Shown here piece after piece: positions 31,362-43,124 of a DNA stretch of 64,000 nt. Source of the stretch: Paguma larvata. Taxonomy: Eukaryota > Chordata > Mammalia > Carnivora > Viverridae. Position 1 is the first letter of the stretch, and every line of letters starts with the position of its first letter. A program made the translations under genes and the position numbers. The notes beneath the pieces were generated by a model that saw only the letters and a list, made by a program, of their open reading frames with translations, ran no database searches and was not told the origin of the DNA. Location of the stretch: the NCBI GenBank assembly GCA_030068075.1, contig CM057826.1, positions 100,119,804 through 100,183,803 of the forward strand, in the 5' to 3' direction.

Positions 31362-32288
31362 TGCTCAGCATATCCTTCACCCATGACAATGGACATCTCA
31401 ACAGCTTGATGCAGAATAAAGGTCTCGAGGAGATGCAGTAATGCAAACACAGGCCCACCAGTACTGGCCTGTCTGTGCTGCTCAAGCCTTAGGTCTTAGA
31501 CACATGTCTTGTCCATTGGTTTCTAGCCACAGAGCCTCAGCGATGTCCCCACATGTGCAACATCTGCCACTACTGGTGCTATTGTCACCACTATGACCAA
31601 TGGGCCTCAATGCCAAAACCAGCAAGGAAAGACTCTTGTACTGGCTGGCTGTACCCCCAGAGGCAATGGCTGCTCCAGCCGTTTCCCATCATAACCAGTT
31701 ACACAAGAAGTGCAGGGGGGTGAGCAGTTCTGAGATGTCTCTTCATAAGGCTGCTTTGAAGACATCCCATGTGATGGAGAAGTCACCTGCTCTTGGTGCT
31801 TGGAGCTGTAGTCTGCTGTGTAACACATCCCCTTGTATCTTCCTCCCTCTCCCTCCCTCACAACTTTTTAGGTCCTCACTCTTGCTTCTCTGAAATGGTA
31901 CCCTCCCCGTAAAGCACAAAACCTTTTCCCTCAAGCTATTTTCTAGTAAATCTGGGCTAAGATTCCACCACTGCTGATTAAAGTGAAACATCTCAGGTTC
32001 ACAGTAAATGGAAAATATCTCTCTCCATATATGTTACACCAGATTTGTTTACTCTACATCACTGTAACCAGGACTCCTAACTCTGCTGTAGTGTGTTACA
32101 ATATACTTTCAGTATATGTACACACACACACACACATGCATGCACACCTGCACACATTCATACCATCTCCAAGAAAATATGACACCTCCACCCCAATGCC
32201 AGAGTAGCTGGGACAGAAAGAGCTTCAATCCTTAACCAAACTATGTTGAGAAGTGTACTCCCCTTCAACCCCCAGGATGTTGCTGTCA
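31362..32288. other. Unassigned non-coding DNA, with a CA microsatellite
   Basis: A (CA)n run lies at about 32119-32136, extended by CATGCATGCACACC. The region 31480-31960 has a GC-moderate, LTR-like feel but no landmark I can assign. The frames of 84-97 codons on both strands here (31600-31893) are not recognisable. Confidence 0.4.
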
Positions 32289-33066
32289 CCTTTTTTTTTA
32301 TTATAATAGTTTATTTTCAAATTGGTTTACATATAACACCCAGTGTTCATCCCAACACGTGCCCTCTTTAATGTCCGTCACCCCCTATTCCCCCTCCCTC
32401 ACCTCCCTCATCTCCCTCACCCTCAGTTTTTTCTTAGTCTTTGAGAGTCTCTTATGTTTTATCTCTCTCCCTCTCTGTGTCTTTTTTTCCTTTCCCCTCT
32501 TCCCCTCCCCCTGGTTTTTGCTTAGTCTCACAAAGTCCACCTATTCGTGGAAACATATGGTATTTGTCTTTTTCTGACTGACTTATTTCACTTAACATAA
32601 TACCCTCCAGTTCCATCCATGTTGGTACGCATGGCCAGATTTCATATTTTCTCATTGCCATGTAGTAGTCCATTGTATATATGTGCCACAACTTCTTTAT
32701 CCATTCGTCAGTTGATGGGCACTTGGTCTGCTTCCATGATTTGGCTATTGTCGAAAGTGCTGCTATGAACATTGGGGTACACGTGCCCCTATGCATCAGC
32801 ATTCCTGTGTCTCTTGGGTAGATCCCTAGAAGTGCTACTGCTGGGTCATAGGGTAGCTCTATTTTCATTTTTTTGAGGAACCTCCACACCGTTTTCCAGA
32901 GTGGCTGCACCAGTTTGCATTCCCACCAACAGTGTAGGAGGGTGCCTGCTTCTCCACATCCCCGCCAGCATCTATAGTTTCCTGATTTATTCATTTTAGC
33001 CACTCGAACCGGTGTAAGGTGGTATCTCAGTGTGGTTTTGATTTGTGTTTCCCTGATGATGAGTGA
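32289..33066 (-). mobile_element. LINE-1, 5'-truncated, reverse
   Basis: Reverse-oriented L1 3' fragment. The T-rich tail starts at about 32291. It is followed by the reversed 3' untranslated region (AACACCCAGTGTTCATCCC, a C/T-rich stretch with CCCTCCCTCACCTCCCTC) and the ORF2 C-terminus up to TTCCCTGATGATGAGTGA, where the copy is truncated. Flanks GTCACCTTT and GTGACCTTT could be a short imperfect duplication. Less decayed than the 17-kb copy. Confidence 0.94.
32452..33066 (-). pseudogene. L1 ORF2 C-terminal remnant, frame still open
   Basis: An uninterrupted frame of at least 183 codons encodes the C-terminal part of L1 ORF2. Blocks in order: [25 protein letters not shown] (cysteine-rich segment with all four cysteines and the histidine), [64 protein letters not shown] and [14 protein letters not shown]. 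Endonuclease and reverse transcriptase domains are missing, and there is no promoter or natural start, so it is not a gene. The open frame suggests a fairly recent insertion. Confidence 0.93.
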
Positions 33067-33069
33067 CCT

Positions 33070-33114
33070 TTGAGACTAGAAGAGACAGTATCTCCCTTCG
33101 TCTTCTAGTCTCAA
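33070..33114. other. Perfect 14-bp inverted repeat (hairpin)
   Basis: TTGAGACTAGAAGA (33070-33083) and its exact reverse complement TCTTCTAGTCTCAA (33101-33114) flank a 17-base loop. The hairpin begins three bases past the 5' truncation point of the reverse L1. Confidence 0.9.
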
Positions 33115-33165
33115 GAGCCATTTTATTTCCTGCCTTAAAATGAATGCCTTCTTTTCTTTCTTCAG

Positions 33166-33255
33166 AGAAAATTTCAGCTTGTCACAGAAGGTTATGACAA
33201 AGTCATGCTCATTCAGAAGTCTCAGTTAGATGATGGCATGGCTCTCTACTTCCCT
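33166..33255 (+). other. Candidate 90-nt open exon (splice-site flanked), weak
   Basis: Preceded by a good polypyrimidine acceptor (CTTCTTTTCTTTCTTCAG, AG at 33164-33165) and followed by a donor-like CCT then GTGAGT (33256). The 90 bases are open in frame 1 and would encode a 30-residue peptide beginning RKFQLVTEGYDK. I do not recognise a family. Neighbouring motifs (ATCATGACAAAG, GCCATGACAG, ATCGTGACAAG) suggest internal repetition downstream. Could be chance. Confidence 0.2.
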
Positions 33256-35900
33256 GTGAGTCATAACAAGACATCATAAGGCAGATCATGACAAAGAGAT
33301 GCCATGACAGACATCGTGACAAGTATACTAGACTTGTACAGGCTCTACTAGTATAAAGCCCACTAGAAGACATTTACTCAGTTCACTTAACTGTATAATT
33401 TGAATGGCAAATAAAGGACTTTCTCACCAAAACCATCCAGTCCCTTTTTCCTTTCTTGACATATTGTTTTTAATTCCCGGTATTATATTCCTTTCTTCAG
33501 AGCCCTCTGGATACATGTGAATCCAACAAAGATAAAAGTATTAAGTGGGGAAGGTAGGGAGTGGTATGATTGTGTATTAGCTGGTCAATATACTTGGCAC
33601 AGCTTCATTGGCAGAAAGCCTGCTCCTAACGTAACTGGATTTCATTCAACTTTTCGCCAATGTACACACAGCACTTAAAAGAGAGAAGAACAATCCCTAT
33701 TTCTCTCCTGGAGAGACACACTGGAAAGTGGTAGTGTCTTGTTTTGTTTACTTTATTATTACCAATGTCATAAAACTTTCTCTTCTGTAAGAAATATTGA
33801 AACAAATCCATAATATTGTTCATCACTCTGATTGTACTCTGGAGAATCATGCAGGCATGATAAATGTCTTTTTACACAATTATAATCATTGCTTATCAAG
33901 TATTTTTCAATAAATATTATGTCACATATATCATGGGGTTGCATGAATCTAAATATTAACATTTCAATAATTGTTTTAATAGTAACTTTTATCCTTTCTG
34001 TTCCAATATGCCTTATTAAGGTGACAGCCACCTACCAGGGTCAACAGCTTGTTAGAGTAGTAGCCAACCAGGCCCTCAATCCGGCCCCCCTCTTCTAGCT
34101 TCACCAGTATATAACATTTCAAAGTGATGGAGAACCAGAGTTATATTACTCTACTGATCATTTGGATGACTTTTCTCTTTTGCACATATTTATTGATATA
34201 CTTCACTGATCTGGACATTTTTTAATAAACCATTCTTTCTTTTGAGGGGAGCATATTACTCAAAGTAAGAGTGTAACTATTATACCATGTCAGATCACTG
34301 CCCAGAAAAACTAGAACCAGAGAGAGCACTCACAAAGCAAATAATGTGTGTGTGTGTCTCCTTAGCCCACCAGGGGTTAGAAGTTATTTCTGCTAACTCA
34401 AGCTGTTTGCATTTTTGTTTCCTCAATTATTTTCAAAGCCATGCATTTATTCCATGTGATGTTGGACTACTATATTTTCTTCTATGTAAACTGTGTGTTC
34501 GAATTCTTTCCCACTTAGAAAAAGTGAGTTTTTCTGTGAAAGAGAAGTAAGAAGAGACTTAGTACACGGTAGGGCTTGTGGGCTCTGAGTGCCAACGGCA
34601 GAGTCCAAACCATGGGGGTCGGGTCCCAAAAGGAAGCAGGAGATGAGGGAAATTCTACAGCAGGCCAGCCCTACCTTCTGTGTGGAAAACCACAGACTTC
34701 CATCCAAGAAAGGGAAATTCCCCAACCTTTGTGTCAGTCCCCAAACCATAGACTAGATAGCCAGTTGTTCTACACGAGATGGCATTTGCAAAGGCCTTTT
34801 CAAATGCGCCTCACGGCTCCCAAATTAATCTGACCACCCTCAACTTTCAAAGAAAAGAGCTGAGTCACAGGCAGTTTAGCTGACCAATTCAGAGGGCCAA
34901 GGCCCTTTAGTGAGAGAGCTGACAGCAGGAGGCAAAGTTCCTGAATGCTTGTCCTGGGCTCGGGTTAAAGAGGCCACCCTGCCTCCTTCTTGAGTCCAGC
35001 AAGAAACAGACAGTCAATTGTGACCTCCCCAATTTCCACAAAAGAGCAATTTGCTGCTTTGCCAACAGTGGGAGCTGAATAAACTGGCCCTTGTGTATAG
35101 AGTATGCCAAGCCCGATTCTCTGCATCGAGCCGAGCGCCGCCCGGTGTGCTCGCTGCCCTGATCACATGCAGGTTGCATCCCCTGAGTGGTAGGAAGCCC
35201 TCTCATGCAACCAGTAATGGCTTGGTATGAAAGGGGGAGCAAGTTGCTTGGCCATTCCCTTCATGTTCTGAAAGAAGAAAAGGAAGAATGCATAATGCAT
35301 AAAAGCCCATTTTTTTAAGAGTACATTTATTCTAATTTCTGAATTAGACATTTGGATTCACTGACTCTCCAAAAGCTGAAGGACAGTACCAAAACACTTG
35401 GTCAATTTAACAGACCCCTCAATTTGCTTAACCAGCTTTCTGCCTAATATCCATGTAGGTTGTACAATGACATTATTGGTACCCAACAGACCAGATGTTT
35501 GGCAATAAATGAACATTTTCTTTAAAAGCCAGTGACTCTAAAAACCAGTTCTTCAATGTTCTGACTTTTATATTTCATATCACCTGGAAGTGAGAAAAGA
35601 AGGCAGATCAGTCTGCTCTCAAACTCTTTCCAACTCCTTGTAAGGCAGTTTGGATGCTAGTCTATTCTCCCATTCAAAACCAAATGAGATTCTATTGTCA
35701 GGGTTTTATTTCATTTCTGGCTATTACTGAATAGATATATTTTTTAAAGGAATAATGGATCATGAAAAGAAGACCAAGTTTTTACGAAACCAATGTTCAC
35801 ACACTCCTTTGGAAATTTACTTCCAAGTGTATACAGTGGGCATCTTGGGAATTGAGGCATCTCTTTAAAAGCCCTTCCTTTCAAGTGTTGTAATCATTCC
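33256..35900. other. Single-copy non-coding DNA with a small CpG cluster
   Basis: No repeat or gene is recognised over about 2.6 kb. At 35113-35155 seven CpGs fall within about 40 bases (around GAGCCGAGCGCCGCCCGG), unusual against the CpG-poor background. Frames on both strands (34287-34833, 34907-35242) carry no motifs I know. Confidence 0.4.
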
Positions 35901-35962
35901 TTTAAAAAATATTTATTTATTTATTTATTTATTTATTTAGAGAGAGACAGACAGAGAAAGAG
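35901..35962 (-). mobile_element. CanSINE 3' fragment, reverse, with (ATTT)n tail
   Basis: AAATATTTATTTATTTATTT leading to GAGAGAGACAGACAGAGAAAG is the tail and CT-rich region of a reverse SINE; no tRNA-like head follows. The tail has grown into an (ATTT)n array at about 35908-35938. Confidence 0.65.
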
Positions 35963-36054
35963 TATCATAATCATCTCAGGATGTTAGCCTTACCAGAACA
36001 GGTACCTAGGAGACGAGCTCTCCTTTGAGATGCATAGCAGAGGGCCAGTTGTGG

Positions 36055-36190
36055 CCCTGGAGGCCATATCGTCCAACCCCTTGTTTTAAAATTAGAGAGC
36101 AAAGGCCCAAAAAGACAAAGGGTGATTTTACCCTAAGTCACATGGCCTCAGTTAGGTGTGGAAAGCTTGGGAGCAGGGTGGGGGCAATAG
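36055..36190 (-). repeat. Possible MIR-type relic, reverse
   Basis: CCAACCCCTTGTTTTAAAATTAGAG, AAGGCCCAAAAAGACAAAGGG and CCCTAAGTCACATGGCC resemble the reversed MIR core (CCCCATTTTACAGATGAGG, GGCCCAGAGAGG, CCCAAGGTCACAC). Weak. Confidence 0.4.
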
Positions 36191-36289
36191 GGAGGTAGTG
36201 ATATTCTAAACTAGAACAGCCCGTCTAGAAACTCTAAAAACACAGCATATAGGGAAAGAAGACCCTGAATTCTCCTAAAAGGTAACTGC

Positions 36290-36650
36290 CTACCTTGGTC
36301 AGGATAGGCCAAGTTATGTTGCCATAACAAGTAACCCCAAAATCTTAGCCATTTTAAAGCAATGAAGGTTGTTGTCACAGGTGAGCAGAAAGGGTCCCTT
36401 TATCAGAGTCAAGTTACCATCTTGACTCATCTTGACTCCCAGAGGGGAAAGCTCTGGAATATCTCACATTGGCAATGAGATCTTCCAACTGAGAGGTGAT
36501 GTGTCTCCCTTTACTCACAACTCATTTGCCAGGTCTTCTCAGTCTTCCCCAAACATCGGGGGGCTAGGACAAGCAGCCTACACACATACCCAGGAGAGAG
36601 AACAAGAAGCATGGGGCAAAGTGCACTTATGACTGAACTCAGTGTTCAAT
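36290..36650 (+). repeat. Ancient interspersed repeat, family not named (copy 1)
   Basis: GGTCAGGATAGGCCAAGTTATG, TTGCCATAACAAGTAACCCC, AAAATCTTAGCCATTTTAAAGC and later GGCAATGAGATCTTCCAACTG resemble a common placental repeat with the order GTTATGCTGCAGTAACAAAC, CCCCAAAATCTCAGTGGC. The same family probably recurs at 41.69-41.95 kb, where the other end is seen. No coding content. Confidence 0.45.
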
Positions 36651-38637
36651 GCTCTACAGGCTGGACCAGCAAAGAGAAAACCCCCAAATGATAGTTCTTT
36701 TTCTACCCCAGAAAAGCTGAGGCTCTACCCAGAATTAAAGTAACCAGAAAACAGGATGAGGAGAGACATACCCAAGAGGCAATCACTAAGTGTTACTGTC
36801 AACAGTTAGAGGGATGGAAAAAGTGTGGTTGGCTGGGAAGGAAGAATGCCATGCTAAAAGCTGGAAGTCAGTTCCCAGGGCTCTCAGGGCTTTGGGCTCT
36901 GCATCTAAGACATTTTATCCAATTAGTAATAGGAACTCTCAAATGTTTCTTAATACACAGCTAGTAGTAGAAAGTCTTCATGTTGTTTTAGAAGACAGCA
37001 AACAGGTAAACTCAGTCCTGCACAATGTCTAGAACAACAAATACCAAAACAATACCTACCCACATGCTCATACCAAGTAGACACTGCCTTAGAAATAGGC
37101 CTACACAGACATGCTGCCTGTGTCTACACACAGCCCACTTCATCTACACCTACTGCCTCTCGTGGCCTCGGTGATCTCGTACAACCTGAGATGACTACAC
37201 AACTCCTGCATCTGCTACAAGCCACAGAAAAATGCCAGGGACATAGACACACACACACACACACAACTTCTCAAGCGAGAGCTCACCCTCTCTCATCTAA
37301 ACATAGTGTGACTATCAAGGAATAGAATCATCGTCTGTTCTCTTTTGTTGCAGCAAAAACCATGACAAAGATTTAGTGATCTGTTCACAAAGGACACAGT
37401 GAGAGGAGGTTGAAAATTCAGTCCAAGAACCCAGCACTTCAAACCACACAATAGAGTTCTAGTCACATGTACTCCCAAGAATGCATTTGTTATTTTCAAA
37501 TCTTCAAAATCTGCCTGGTTTTTCCACAAACACCCCTCTCTTAGAATCCTCTTTACCAATGCTTCCCTGCTAGAAAGAAAAGTAGTCCAAAATCACAGAA
37601 ATTTAATGGCTACAGAACTTTTCACCACTTTCCCATGGAAATTGTGCAAAAAACGCTGGCTTTAGAGCAGGACATCAAAATGGGCTCTGCCTGCTGAACG
37701 CTCTGTATGCAACACTGGAATTCTTCTTAAGGAAATTCCACCCAATGACCTTTTTCAGCACATAATTGGAGTGTGAGGTTTTCTTAAGCCCTGTGCTAAG
37801 ATGTTTCTGGTATAAACCCATTGGCAATCTGAAATCTCCTGTGATTACTGGAGTTTGCTGTACCACTTCTCAGAGTTCAAAAGGCAAGCAGGGAAATACT
37901 GCTGGGCTCTGGGGACAGGCAGCACAGATGCATTTGCCAAACTAAAACGCGTTCTCATTAGAACTACACCAAGTCTGCAATTACCGGTCTGCTGAGGCTT
38001 TGGAGAGAATTACTATACATTTTCTTCACCTCACAAAGAATCTGTAGGAGTTCACAGACCACCCCTACCCTCTGCCCCCGTTTGGCTCAACTTTGTCAAG
38101 GCTTGTTTTAATCACATTAAAATGTCACATCTGGAGGATAAACTTTTCCATGGGGTCACACATATGGCCTTTATGGGGGACTTTTAATGCTGATTCACGA
38201 GCTGTCTTCTGCTTGAGGTAGGATTCTGGTTCCGTTTCTAGCCAGTGGTTCTCTCTCCCACCTGCCCCCTCCTTTCTCCCTCCGTGCCAGCCCTTTACCT
38301 CCTTCCCCCAACACTCAGTCAACAATTTTCCTGGTTCCACAGCTGGGGAGGAAACTCCTCCTCGTTATGGACTATGCAGCTCCCTTCCACCAGTGAGTCA
38401 TCCAAGGGTGCTAGGTTCACCAGCTAGGAAGTAATTTTTCAGGAGTGGTGCACCCTCACTCCTCCAGGCAAATTCTTGCTCTTTGTAAGATCAACTCCCA
38501 CTGATATATCCCTACTCAGTGTCACCTTCCCAGTTACTTATAAGAAATGCCTCTTTACTAATGTGAAAATGGGTAGTAGTGGGTTTCTGGTTTAGACTAT
38601 GAGGGCATTATCATCATTCTGTTGGCAACTAACATTT
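36651..38637. other. Single-copy non-coding DNA
   Basis: A short (AC)n microsatellite lies at about 37248-37265. 37915-38040 is repeat-free with CAATTACCGG and AACGCGTTCTCATTAG words and could be a regulatory element. Frames at 36790-37032 and 37293-37559 show no recognisable product. Confidence 0.4.
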
Positions 38638-38860
38638 TTGAGGGGGCACTAATTGAATCCTCTTCCTGTATCATCCCATTCAATCCTAAAAACAAATGCA
38701 GACAATAGAAACTATTATATGAGCCCATTTTAGAGATGAGGATACTGAGGCTCAGGGAAAGTGGATAACTTACCCAAGCTCATGCATGTAGGTAGTGATA
38801 GAGCCAGGATAAAACTCAGACATTCTGACTCCAGAGCTCCTTCTCTTATCAGCAATCTTT
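38638..38860 (-). repeat. MIR relic, reverse, well preserved
   Basis: Reverse MIR order: CATCCCATTCAATCCTAAAAAC, CATTTTAGAGATGAGGATAC, TGAGGCTCAGGGAAAGTGG, ATAACTTACCCAAGCTCATG, GATAGAGCCAGGATAAAACTC and CATTCTGACTCCAGAGCTCC. One of the best-preserved MIR copies here. The 137-codon frame 38761-39174 begins inside it and is not a gene. Confidence 0.85.
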
Positions 38861-41689
38861 CAAAGTTGCTCCAGAGAAAAACACAAAAGACATCTCCCCA
38901 GAAAAAGAGCTCTCATGACCTGTACTCCACCCATCTTCTGCTCTCTCCTTCTTTATTTCTGAGGAACAAAAGCACTCATCCACTTCAAAGAATGACAGGG
39001 ATCTCGTTGAGGGAGAAGGCAGCCAGCTTCAAGCCCAGCATATCCCTGACTTCCACGCAAAGGCTGGCTATCAGATTTCCATCTGCCATCAGTGTGAAAA
39101 GAAGGCAGACAATCCCCAGCCTTCACAATCTCGGGCCTTTCTGGAATCTGTTGGGGTCTCCATTTAGCACATAGGTAGACTTGCACCCTGAGAGAAAAAC
39201 CAGTCCCCGCTTCCTATTATGCCAGGATGAACACCAAAGCCAGTTCTGCCTAAGTTCCCAAATGGCCACTCAACAGATCCAAGAATGAGCCTGAGCTCCA
39301 AGCTTGGTAGAGTCAGGATGTGTGGTTCAGTGCAGGTGACCAAAGCTCTCCGACAAGGCTTAGTGACATGGTGATCAAGCTGATTGAGGCCTGCACGGAG
39401 CCCATGGGGTGGAGCAAAAGCCCTGTCACAGGCCTAACACATGATGCTCCTTTGTCTGGAGACCACTGCTCTGTTCTCCTGGCCTGGCTCTAGGGAGTCC
39501 CACTACACACAAGCTCTCCAAAACACATAGGATCCATGGCTTCTGACTGGTTCCGACTCTGTGACCCCGGCATTTCTCTGGTTCCAGTTTTGTTTGTAAT
39601 GTCATCCTTGACCTCTGCTTTACCTCTCTTACCCCTGGGACCATGTTCTCCCTCCCCAATCAATCTCTGCCCATGGCTCAGCCTTGCCAGCCCACCGTGT
39701 CTATATGCATAGGGGGCTTCCTTCAGGGCACGAAGGTGACAACCACCAAGTGTCTGAGGAAGAAACTCGCAGCAGGTCCAAGGCAAAGTTACCTGGGTAG
39801 GTGATCTGTTTTGGCACAGCCACCAGTGTGTCCAGTCTGTGCCATTCCTGGACTCTCTCCTAGACAAATCACGCCATTGCTTCCCTCACTCTCACACTCT
39901 GAGAGGTTGAAAATATTTTATGGCTCACAGAATGAAGCTCGAATTCTTGCTAAGGCACTCCCAACTGCCTCCACCTTTGGCTTTACTTTTGCTGCACCTG
40001 TCCGCAGAGACCTGCAGCAGCCAAGCAGAAGCACTGCCGGCCCCATTCTGGATAGCACGTCTAGACAGCACGCCCTATCTGCTTGCAGGACTTCAAATCC
40101 ATCGGCCAACTGCAGAGGCTCTCTAAATCCCTTCCCCTAAAATACTCAATCCTCAGACATGAAAACGTAGGGGCTCATTTCACAGCAACAAGGCTAGGCA
40201 GCTATAACTTTTTATTAACCTTGATGAGAGTTACTTTTGAGTTTGCATTACCTTAAAAATCTGCCACTTAATTTTGTCTGGCATTACCTCAACCTCTGCT
40301 TCAGGATGTCTATCTTTGGTCCCTGGAGTGGCCCTACACTGTGGAATAACAAGTGTCCTCACATCCCTTGAGATCATGCCAAAGACTCTTTAGGATCCAG
40401 TAATAAAAACCTCCTAAAGCCTAAGTGGCTACAAGTGAGAGAACATTTATGAATGTGATTTTTCCCACTGCACCAACGTCAGGAAGTGAATCATTCAACT
40501 GCCCACCTGCCAGAAATTCCTCCCTTCAGATCTGCAGGGTTCACCATGGAAGAGTTTTTATATCCAGTGGGAGAACAGGAAGGCGGGTCCCCCAATGGTG
40601 GGTGTTCAAATAAACAGGCTCTGGTAGTGGGAAGAACCTCTTGTTTCTCTAAGAAGAATCAGAGACAGAGAAGGAAGTGCATGGACATAACATGTAGGTT
40701 TTTATACACTGCCCTAGTATATAAGTCAAACCTCGTTTACAAATTATAATGTGAATGCTAATACCTGTTTCTATACAAAGTCATAAACCCTTTTGTTTTT
40801 TGTTCCGTTTTTTAAGTTCGTGCTACTATTCACTACAGGCTAGAAGACAGGAACTGAGAAAAACCATACATCAGTCAATTTACAGATGCCGCAAAAACCT
40901 CCCCAGTCCTGTTTTTATGAGTTATATATATTCTTTCTTCAAAGGCAAGTCCTGGCACACACTTAGCAATTTTCAGAAATTGCGTTTCTCCATGTTTTAC
41001 TGTTCATTCCTGGAAATGGAGCTCAAATGACACATGAACCCCGTAAAAAAGAATCCACATCCTTGCATTTACGTGTATGTCTACATTCCTTTAGGGAGGG
41101 ACCTTGTGAATTTCACCAAATGCCAAAAGGATTTGGAAACCCTACGAAGATCGAGGACTCAACAATTCTAAAAAGAGGTCCTCATTCATCCTTTAGGGCA
41201 AAGAAATCAAATGTAGCCCATATGTTTGTCCCTAGATTCCATGGATTATTTACATTAGGAGAGACTCTAAACAGATGTCTCCAATTTGTACCATCAATGC
41301 TCAATTAGGACCTTAACTGCATTATATTCAAACTGGTTTAAAAAAATAAAAGGGTTTTTTGGACACCTGTTTGTGCCAGGATTGTGCTAAGCATTAGTGA
41401 TATAATTGCCAAGCACCACCTCAGCTGTGTAGGCTATTAAAATATTGAAGTTCTTCTCTACTCTCCCACACAATGTCTCCTCCCTCTAGAACCCCTGGAT
41501 TTCTCCCAAATCATTCAACTAAAGAGTTAACATGTGGAAATGCCAATGGCCTCCAGGATCCTACCCAGTGCCCTAGGCAGTGTCTATGTGGATTCACTGG
41601 GTCACAGCAATGATTAATATTTTGAATATCACAACTAGATACATCAGTGAGCAAAAACTGGACCAGTTCTTGCTCTTTTACTTAGAGTC
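38861..41689. other. Single-copy non-coding DNA
   Basis: About 2.8 kb with no named repeat. Several moderately long frames (39490-39867 minus, 39811-40140 plus) overlap each other on opposite strands and show no domain or signal I recognise. 40150-40310 is repeat-free and AT-rich with TTTTTATTAACC and GCATTACC words. A possible reverse L2 fragment lies near 41360-41405. Confidence 0.4.
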
Positions 41690-41955
41690 TGTTTTAATCA
41701 GGCTAGTTAAGACAAGCCACTGTGAGAAACAATCTCCAAATATTACTTACTTAATACAATAAATGTTTGTTCTCTTAGTCCCATACAGGCTGACAGTGTA
41801 TTTGTCAGGATCCATGCTTTAACATGGATTCCCTCGCTTCCATGACACTCCATTGGCCAGAACCCAATCATACAACCAACTAAACTGCAAGAGAGGCTGG
41901 GAAACATAGTCTTCCTCTGTGCCTGGTAGAGTAAAGAGGACTGGTAAACATCTAG
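41690..41955 (+). repeat. Ancient interspersed repeat, family not named (copy 2)
   Basis: ACTTACTTAATACAATAAATG, TTTGTTCTCTTAGTCCCATACAG, CACTCCATTGGCCAGAACCC, AATCATACAACC and AACTGCAAGAGAGGCTGGG, AAACATAGTCTTCCTCTGTGCC match the 3' half of a frequent placental repeat whose 5' half appears at 36.3 kb. Confidence 0.5.
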
Positions 41956-42105
41956 CCATCCCTGGCATGTGGTCTGTACTTAAAGCCTAGTACTGCACAT
42001 GGCTAGTAGTCAAACAATCACACTAAGAAATGTAAAAATATGCCTGTGACAAGCTTCTCCTCATTCTGTTAGCAGAGATGACCTATGTGGCCCTGTCTAT
42101 TTTAG

Positions 42106-42292
42106 AGCCATGCTTCTCAAAGACTAAAGATTAGATGTATGCAAAACCTGGACAGCTTGCTAAAACCTGCTTGGTTAGCCCCCAACCCAGCATTTCTGAT
42201 TAAGTAGATCTGCTGGAAGGCCTGAACAGGCCATTCCTGAGAAGTTCCCAAGAGATGCCAATACCAGGAGAGCATTTTGATTTCCAAGCTAC
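42106..42292. repeat. MER5A-like DNA transposon relic
   Basis: GCCATGCTTCTCAAAGACTA, CCTGGACAGCTTGCTAAAACC, CAACCCAGCATTTCTGATTAAG, TAGATCTGCTGGAAGGCCTG and GAAGTTCCCAAGAGATGCC follow the MER5A order (TTCTCAA, CTTGTTAAAA, CCCCAGAGTTTCTGATTCAGTAGGTCT, AAGTTCCCAGGTGATGC). Confidence 0.75.
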
Positions 42293-42869
42293 ACTGTTTC
42301 TTGCCAGATCAGCAAAGAGGACCTAAACCCAGAGCAACTCTCTCCCTTCCCTGGCCGGGCCTGTCTGAAGGCCTTCTGTGCGCACTCTCAGATTTTGAGC
42401 TTCCCCACTAAGATACTGGCATTTAGATGGTAACCTTCAGAGGTCAGGAGTTCCTGGGCCCTTCAAAGCTAATTACATCTTGTTAACAGCTGCCTGGGGG
42501 CCCTCCTCTCTCTCAGCCCCGAGTCCTTGCCCAAAGTCAGATCTCTCCTAGGACAAACAGGGCCACTGAGGCCACACTGTGGGGAAGTCCTCTTCAACCA
42601 GCCTCCTCTCCTTTGGGGCTCCCATCCTCAATCATAGAAAACCTCTGTGTGCAAAAATCCTCTCTTTCTTTCAGAATGTTAACTCTAGCCAGTAAGAAAC
42701 ATATACTAATAATTTTATTATGACTAGAAACAAGCAAATCAAATTTTATATGAAATGCTTACTCTTCAGTTTTTCTGACACTACTGACTCCCCGTAGATG
42801 TCGGTGAACGATGAACTCACTGCCTGCTGTACCTGTTTCACAGGATGGGTCACATAGAGTGAATCTAAA
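42293..42869. other. Single-copy non-coding DNA
   Basis: No repeat or gene recognised. The TCTCTCTCAGCCCCGAG and CCTCCTCTCC segments are pyrimidine-rich but not part of a named element. Confidence 0.4.
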
Positions 42870-43005
42870 CCATACTACAATCTCTAGCAGCTGTAAGACC
42901 TTGCATCTCAGTTCTCTCATTGATGAAGTGGGGATAGCAATGCCAACATCTTGACACTCTCACAGGGGTGAAATGAACCACACAGAAGCACCAAGCATTA
43001 ACAAG
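42870..43005 (+). repeat. MIR relic, forward
   Basis: TCTAGCAGCTGTAAGACCTTG, CATCTCAGTTCTCTCATTGATG, AAGTGGGGATAGCAATGCC and TCACAGGGGTGAAATGAAC match forward MIR (CTAGCTGTGTGACCTTGGG, CCTCAGTTTCCTCATCTG, AAAATGGGGATAATAATACC). Confidence 0.75.
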
Positions 43006-43124
43006 GTTGAGCCCCAATCTGCAGCCTGGGGTGTCTTCTTTAGGTCCACCATACACAGAGATTAGGAGTCACTTGAGATGCATTATCAACGTCAAATACT
43101 GGCAGCACTAAACAGTGCATCAGC

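Noticed and set aside
31480..31960. Possible LTR or processed pseudogene
   Set aside because: No LTR termini, poly-A tail, target duplication or protein similarity could be identified; left as unassigned.
38761..39174. 137-codon forward frame
   Set aside because: Begins within a reverse MIR. No conserved motif or splice arrangement.
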